Shown piece by piece: positions 59,039-64,000 of a stretch of 64,000 nt of DNA (position 1 is the first letter of the stretch; each line of letters begins with the position of its first letter). Where the stretch lies: the NCBI GenBank assembly GCA_025200525.1, contig CM045758.1, forward strand, positions 4,270,706 through 4,334,705, given 5' to 3'. The notes below the pieces were generated by a model, which searched no databases, had not been told where the DNA came from, and was given only the letters and a program-made list of their open reading frames with translations. The DNA is from Camellia lanceoleosa. Taxonomy: Eukaryota; Streptophyta; Magnoliopsida; Ericales; Theaceae. The position numbers and the translations under genes were made by a program.

Positions 59039-60644
59039 GTCACCTTTCTTAGCCCTAGTTGCATCAGACACAACTGGCCGAGACTCTAACTCCCTCCCAC
59101 TTCTCATGGTAATAACTGCTTGCACCTGCTCATGGTGCTTTCTATTCCCACCTGAACCCTCTGCTCCATATTGACCTTTAGGGTTGGCCACAGTCTGACT
59201 CGGTAATTTTCCCTCCTCTCTCCTATTCATGTTGTTAGCCATTTGACCCAATTGGGCCTCTAGCTTGGCAATGGAGTGAGTATGGAAGTAAACTACTGGT
59301 GCTAACCCCTTAAGTTCTGAGAGAAATTCTAACACTTGAGTCTTAAAGGCCGAGTTGCCTTGAGGAACAGACAGGGGTTGTGGTTGTCAGTAAGGTTGTG
59401 GGGGTCGATAAAGTTGTGGTGGCTGGTAGGAAGATTAGTTGGCAAAATTATTAAAATTCTGCCTTTGTGGTGAAGGATTGTAAGAAGTGCCTTGTGAAAG
59501 AGGTCTCCATGAAAAATTAGGGTAATTTCTCCATCCCGGATCATATGTATTGGAATATGAGTCATTACCCGGGTTGGAGAATTCTTGAGCCGCATTCACA
59601 TGCCCTTGGACTAATTCTGGAAATTGTGATGCCGAAGCGCACTCACTCAAGTCATGAGTAGGGCTCGTACAAATAGCATATGCCTCGTGGAATTGAGGCT
59701 GATCTTGCTGTGTAGGGGAATGTCCCGCAACTAATAATTGGTCCATTTTTTGGGACAATGCCTCTACTTGTTAGGCTAACTCTAGGTTTTGCCTGACCTT
59801 ATAAATGACCCTTCTTTTTAGGGCTCTAACTACTGGTTGCTGGACTTGCTAGGCTGCGGAGGCATGGTGAAGGGAAATTATCACTTAAGTTCTCAAATAA
59901 TTGCCATGCCTCGGCGTCATTTTTGGACATGAATGTCCCACCACAAGATGAATCCACCATTTGGTGGTAAGGCTCAATTAAGCCATAGTAAAAGGTCTGA
60001 ACAAGTTGACAATCAGGCACTTGGTGGTGGGGACACTATTGAAGAAGGTCACGAAGTCTCTCCCATGTCTCGTGAAATTGCTTGCCATCAATTTGAGCAA
60101 AATTGGCTCACCTAAGTTAGTTGGTCTTACCAATGGGAAAGTACTTCTCCAGAAACTTTTGCTGTAATTGGTCCTAAGTTGTGATAAAATTAACAAATAA
60201 GGAGTTTAGCCAGTGTTTGGCATTGTCTTTTAATGAGAATGGGAATAATAGCAACATTTAGGCCTGATTTGTGAAATTCTGGATCCTCACTGTAGAGCAA
60301 ATTTCTAGAAATTCATTCAAATGTTTATAAGGATCATCATGAGCTAGTCCATAGAATGATCGGAGCATTTGTATGGTGCTGGACTTAATCTCAAAATGAG
60401 CAGCAGTGGTATCAGGTAATTGGAGGCATGATGGTGATGTGTATACAGTAGGTGTAAAGTAATCCTTAAGGGTCCGGTTGGGCCCATTTAGGTCATTCGG
60501 GTTTTCTATCTCTGTTGGTTCAAAGTATGGATATGAATATTCAAGCCTAGGAACACGGGCAGAGGCTTTAAGTTTCCTAAGAGTCCTTTCTAGTTCAAGG
60601 TCCAAACTTCACAATTCAGAGTGACAAGAACGATGCCCATGCAT
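59039..60644 (-). pseudogene. Decayed Athila/Tat-like gag
   Basis: Reading on the minus strand from ATG at 60,644, a TGA replaces the TGG of the relative at 28,097-28,527 after about 11 codons. Then come FYGLAHDDPYKHLNEFLEI (60,258-60,605), NFTRHGRDFVTFFN (59,978-60,196), MVDSSCGGTFMSKNDAEAW with LFENLSDNF (59,826-60,020) and a Pro/Gln-rich and SIAKLEAQLGQMAN region (59,041-59,758). These are in gag order but in different frames with several stops. Gag would form the particle of the element. It is cut at 59,038 by the Tekay-like LTR. Confidence 0.82.
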
Positions 60645-61039
60645 ACACTACTCACACATACACACTAAGTTCCAACTCTATGCACTAAGTTATGTAAGCA
60701 AAATACCAAAGAAGAGAATACTTACAGCGATTTAACGAAAGCGCTTTACTCGTCTTGTGGGCGCTTAACATGTAGACGTTGTCTCTAACCTCCAATTGAG
60801 CTTTGTCTTTCTTTTTAGCACTTTTGTGTTTAGCTTGCGAGTGTTTGCTTTTTTTTTTAGCACTTTAGTGCTGCGATTTGTTTGTTTTTTTTTTTTTTAG
60901 AGCTCGGTTGCACTCCGCTTGTACTTCGGTGATAGCTCCACTTTCAAACGCTCTGCACACTTAGCAACACAAAAATATAAAACCTAAACTAAAATTTAAA
61001 ATAGGAATGTAACTTTAAATTACTCAATTTCGCCAGAAT
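60645..61039 (-). other. Leader of the second Athila-like element
   Basis: Untranslated leader matching 28,528-28,926, with T runs. Confidence 0.6.
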
Positions 61040-61057
61040 TCCCCGGCAACGGCGCCA
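61040..61057 (-). other. Primer binding site, tRNA-Asp type
   Basis: On the minus strand TGGCGCCGTTGCCGGGGA, an exact complement of the plant tRNA-Asp 3' end, five bases from the LTR end. Confidence 0.9.
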
Positions 61058-61062
61058 AAATT

Positions 61063-61182
61063 TGATGGGTCGTTACACACACCAAAAATAAACACTAAAC
61101 TATACCAAATTCTTTTAGAATAATGGCAAGTCTAAGTATCGAACATCAAAACAAGATGTGCATAAAAATGCGAGAAAAGTGT
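61063..61182 (-). repeat. Athila-like LTR, terminal 120 bp
   Basis: TGATGGGTCGTTACACAC matches the start of 28,950-30,002 on the plus strand. It breaks off at 61,182. Confidence 0.7.
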
Positions 61183-61203
61183 TGTAGACACCCCATTTTT
61201 GAC
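61183..61203. mobile_element. 21-bp stub of the 4.7-kb element family
   Basis: TGTAGACACCCC followed by ATTTTTGAC is the exact complement of the right end of the nested element (54,326-54,346). Only the terminus is present, wedged between the Athila LTR fragment and copy C. Confidence 0.75.
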
Positions 61204-61208
61204 CAGTA

Positions 61209-63337
61209 CATAAAAAATAATAGAATTTTCAAAAAGTTTAAAAAGTAATAAATATTATGTGGTGGGGACATTTTTGTGACCATGTGTTTTGAAAAATGTT
61301 TAACACCTACAAACAATCTTATACAATTTGATTTATATTGATATGAGACATATGTCAATTTTTGATTTGTTATATACTCAATTATGTTAGATTTATCTCT
61401 CTTGTCGCATTATTGTAGATAAATTTAAAGACCTAAACTATGTATCTCAAGTATTACTTCACAATCACAGACTAGTAGCATGTACGTAGGGCCATTATTT
61501 TATTTTCTTAGAGAAATTATTTGTGTATGAATGTTTCAAAATTTAATTATTGATTAATTAAAATTTATTATTTCGTATTTTAATACTTGTCGACTTTGTT
61601 ATTAATTTATAAGTATTTTTTTATATGTACTCTAGTACATAAATTTCCTTATTTTCTTTAGGTTAATGGCATTTTTTTGTGTATGGTTAAAGCAGAACAA
61701 ATATATTAAAACGAAAAAGAGTTCGTATATCTAGGGTACACATTTGTAGGGTAAAAAGAGACCTCATTGGCATCATCATACAGCTGGTTTATAATAAAAA
61801 GGGGAGCAAGAGAAAAAAAAAAAATGTAAATCGGTGGTTGTAGTTGTAGAATAGTCATGATTAACTATAATATCTACAGACCGGTTAGCTTCGTGATAGA
61901 CATGGTTAATGGCAATTTACCTCTAGCAAATTTGTTAATATTGTAGTTTGCCCTTATAAAATAAAAATGGCACTTAATACTATAACTTTGCATTTTGATA
62001 CTTGTAAACTAGGATATAGGGTCATTCGCTTCGCAAAAACAGCCTAATCCGATCCGATCCGCTCCGCGCATGTGCGGGTGATTTCGAACCTATAGTAGGG
62101 TCCGATGTGATTTGAAATATTGTCATGTTGCGGGTTGCGAGTTTCACCCGCACCTGCCCGCACTTATATATATATATATATATTCAAAAAATTATGGACC
62201 GTAGATCTTGATCTTCCATATGAGTAGATAGATTTTGTCTACCCAAACCCTAAACAAACAAACCCTATACTTTATTTTTTTGTTTCTAATAAATTGAACT
62301 ATTTTTATTTATTTACGTATATATGTGTTTGAGTTAGTTTATGATTTGATTTAAAAGTTTAAGATTTTGAATATTTTGTTTGTGTTAGGAATTGATTTTG
62401 TTGTGTTTTTTATTTTAGAAGTTTTAATTCATTAATTATTGTTGTTCTAAAATAATTATTGATATTTGGAGTTTTTTAAGGATTTCCTTCTCATTCGAAA
62501 ATAATGATTTTATGACCCAAAATAACATTTAGAAAATGAGAAGAAAATGGCCAAAATAATATTTAGAAAATGGGGAAAAATAGGCCCAAAAATAAATTTT
62601 TAAAGGAAAATTTTCAATCCGTAAACCGTCTGTAACCACCCGCATAATCGCGAATCTTATCAGCACAAACCGCAACTTTGCATCATGACGATTCTGAGTT
62701 GAATTTTTCCCAAATCGCAGACATGCGGGCGGGTCCAAACCGCAAACCAAAATGGTTAAAATCGATCCATGAACATGACACTTCAGGACAGATACTATTC
62801 TAATTTCTGTTTAAAAACTCCATTTGTTTGAGTTTTTGGAACTTAATTTGTAATTTTTTTTAAATTTATAAATTAGTTTGACAAAGATAAACACATACAA
62901 AAAAAAAATTTGAATTTTTTAAAATAATTTTCAACCTAAAAAAGATTAAAATTTATAAAAAAAAAATTAGTAGTTTATTATTTTCACCAATCTAATTTTT
63001 AAAATCTTTACAAAAAAAATTTAAAAACTTAGCCAAATAGAGAAATACCAAACCTCTCACTTAGGTAAAGCTAGCAAAACAAACTTTCATCTCACAAAAA
63101 TTGAAATGAAATGCAAATTCATTCAAGGACAATTTTTGGCATTTAAGGATACTTATTGATGATGTCATATAATTTTGAATAATCAACAAAAGTTTAGAAG
63201 GATTACACTTATACAAAATTCAAAGTAAAGATGACAGCGTAATTAGTAGGTTATTTAATTTTTTATCAAAAAAATATGTAAAAATCTAAAAAGAGTAATG
63301 TGATAAAGTATATTATTTTATTAACTATTTTAATCTA
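61209..63337 (-). repeat. Inverted partial copy C of segment B
   Basis: The reverse complement of about 47,088-49,221. It shares B-specific changes against A: GCTGTTTTTGCGAAGCGAATG, the short TACCCTAGATATACGAACTC form, and the reduced AAACTTTTTGAAAA. C is therefore derived from, or shares an ancestor with, B rather than A. Its left end is the same breakpoint (TTTTTTATG) as the end of B. No gene. Confidence 0.93.
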
Positions 63338-63363
63338 AATAGGAAGAATCTGCCAATCCGACA
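63338..63363. other. Filler sequence between copies C and D
   Basis: ATAGGAAGAATCTGCCAATC plus six bases, with no match recognised in the window. Confidence 0.6.
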
Positions 63364-64000
63364 TCTATTTATTACTTTTTGAAAATTCTATTATTTTTTA
63401 TGTAGATCTCTGTTTTTATAAAATTTATATTTTCAAATCGGTTCATCAAGACTTATAGCACAAGATCTATGATGAATATAAAATTTTTGCCACTTTTTTT
63501 TTTTGGTGACTTTCCAGTTAAATGAAATTTCAATTTGCTAAGTTAGTGCAATTTCTAGTATTTGCAAACATAAAATTTTTAAATTAAGGCTTTTAAGCCC
63601 TAGTTAAAAACACAGAATTTTGGAAAAAAATTCCATTAACCTACAATCTCAAAGAAATTGACGAAATTTCACAGGTCTACAATCTCTCTCTACGAGTAGA
63701 AAAGGATTTAGGGATAATGGAGTCAAGTACAGTCAATCAAAGCACACAAATTTAAATTTTGAAATAATTGGGCATGTTTTCTTTATAAAAATCGTAATTT
63801 ATGAAATAATTAGAATTTTATTGTTATGATTAAATAAGAGTTTAAGCAATAGAATATTTTTTATTATTTAAAAATCAAAAATTCATAAAATTTAGTTTGA
63901 AGGTTTAGAGCTCCATCAAGTCTTGTCGTTAAAAAGACCATTTTCCTTATATATATAGAGAGAGAGAGAGAGATAGATTATGGAATAATTAGAGTTTTTT
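63364..64000 (+). repeat. Copy D, continuation of segment B
   Basis: Matches 13,785-14,431 of copy A in direct orientation. It repeats about 40 bp (TATTTATTACTTTTT...TTTTTTATG) already present at the end of B (49,170-49,221), then continues with the sequence B lacks. It runs off the window. Confidence 0.93.

Overview
This window looks like intergenic nuclear DNA of a eudicot plant, probably from a genome rich in transposable elements. It is very AT-rich and full of poly-A/T runs. It carries Ty3/gypsy chromovirus pol, Athila/Tat-type gag with a tRNA-Asp primer site, a tRNA-derived SINE, and many small TIR elements of the PIF/Harbinger, hAT and Mutator types. I found no intact host gene, no rRNA or tRNA gene, and nothing bacterial. 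The species cannot be told from the sequence.

Layout. (1) 1-16,360 is segment A, a mosaic of MITEs, a SINE and MULE-like elements ending in an AT-rich tandem array. (2) 16,430-21,100 holds the only plausible host gene. It has a TATA box, a (CT)n leader, an ATG at 16,584 and two 93-bp introns. It is split by a non-coding LTR retrotransposon (16,914-19,641), stopped by an in-frame TAA, and followed by a probable solo LTR (20,342-21,092). (3) 21,100-37,350 is intergenic. It contains two gypsy-type LTRs meeting head to head, a 5' piece of an Athila-like element on the minus strand, a ~90-bp tandem array, a hAT MITE, a Helitron candidate and foldback elements. (4) 37,350-37,759 is a GC-rich island with 9-bp target duplications, a Pack-MULE-like candidate. 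(5) 37,840-49,221 is segment B, a direct duplicate of A. (6) 49,222-63,363 interrupts B. It carries a truncated Tekay/Del-like gypsy element (pol plus 3' LTR) into which a 4.7-kb LTR-like element is inserted, then a decayed Athila-like gag on the minus strand, then an inverted copy (C) of the last ~2.1 kb of B. (7) From 63,364 the A/B sequence resumes (D) to the window end.

The most informative feature is the pairing of A and B. Each acts as the other's empty-site control, so several insertions can be delimited to the base with their target duplications: a PIF-type MITE at 11,201 only in A, a Mutator-type MITE at 43,807 only in B, and a ~2-kb MULE-like block at 2,313 only in A. No gene product here appears to form a pathway; the contents are mobile elements in various stages of decay. 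All similarity statements are by eye, and no database search or alignment was run.
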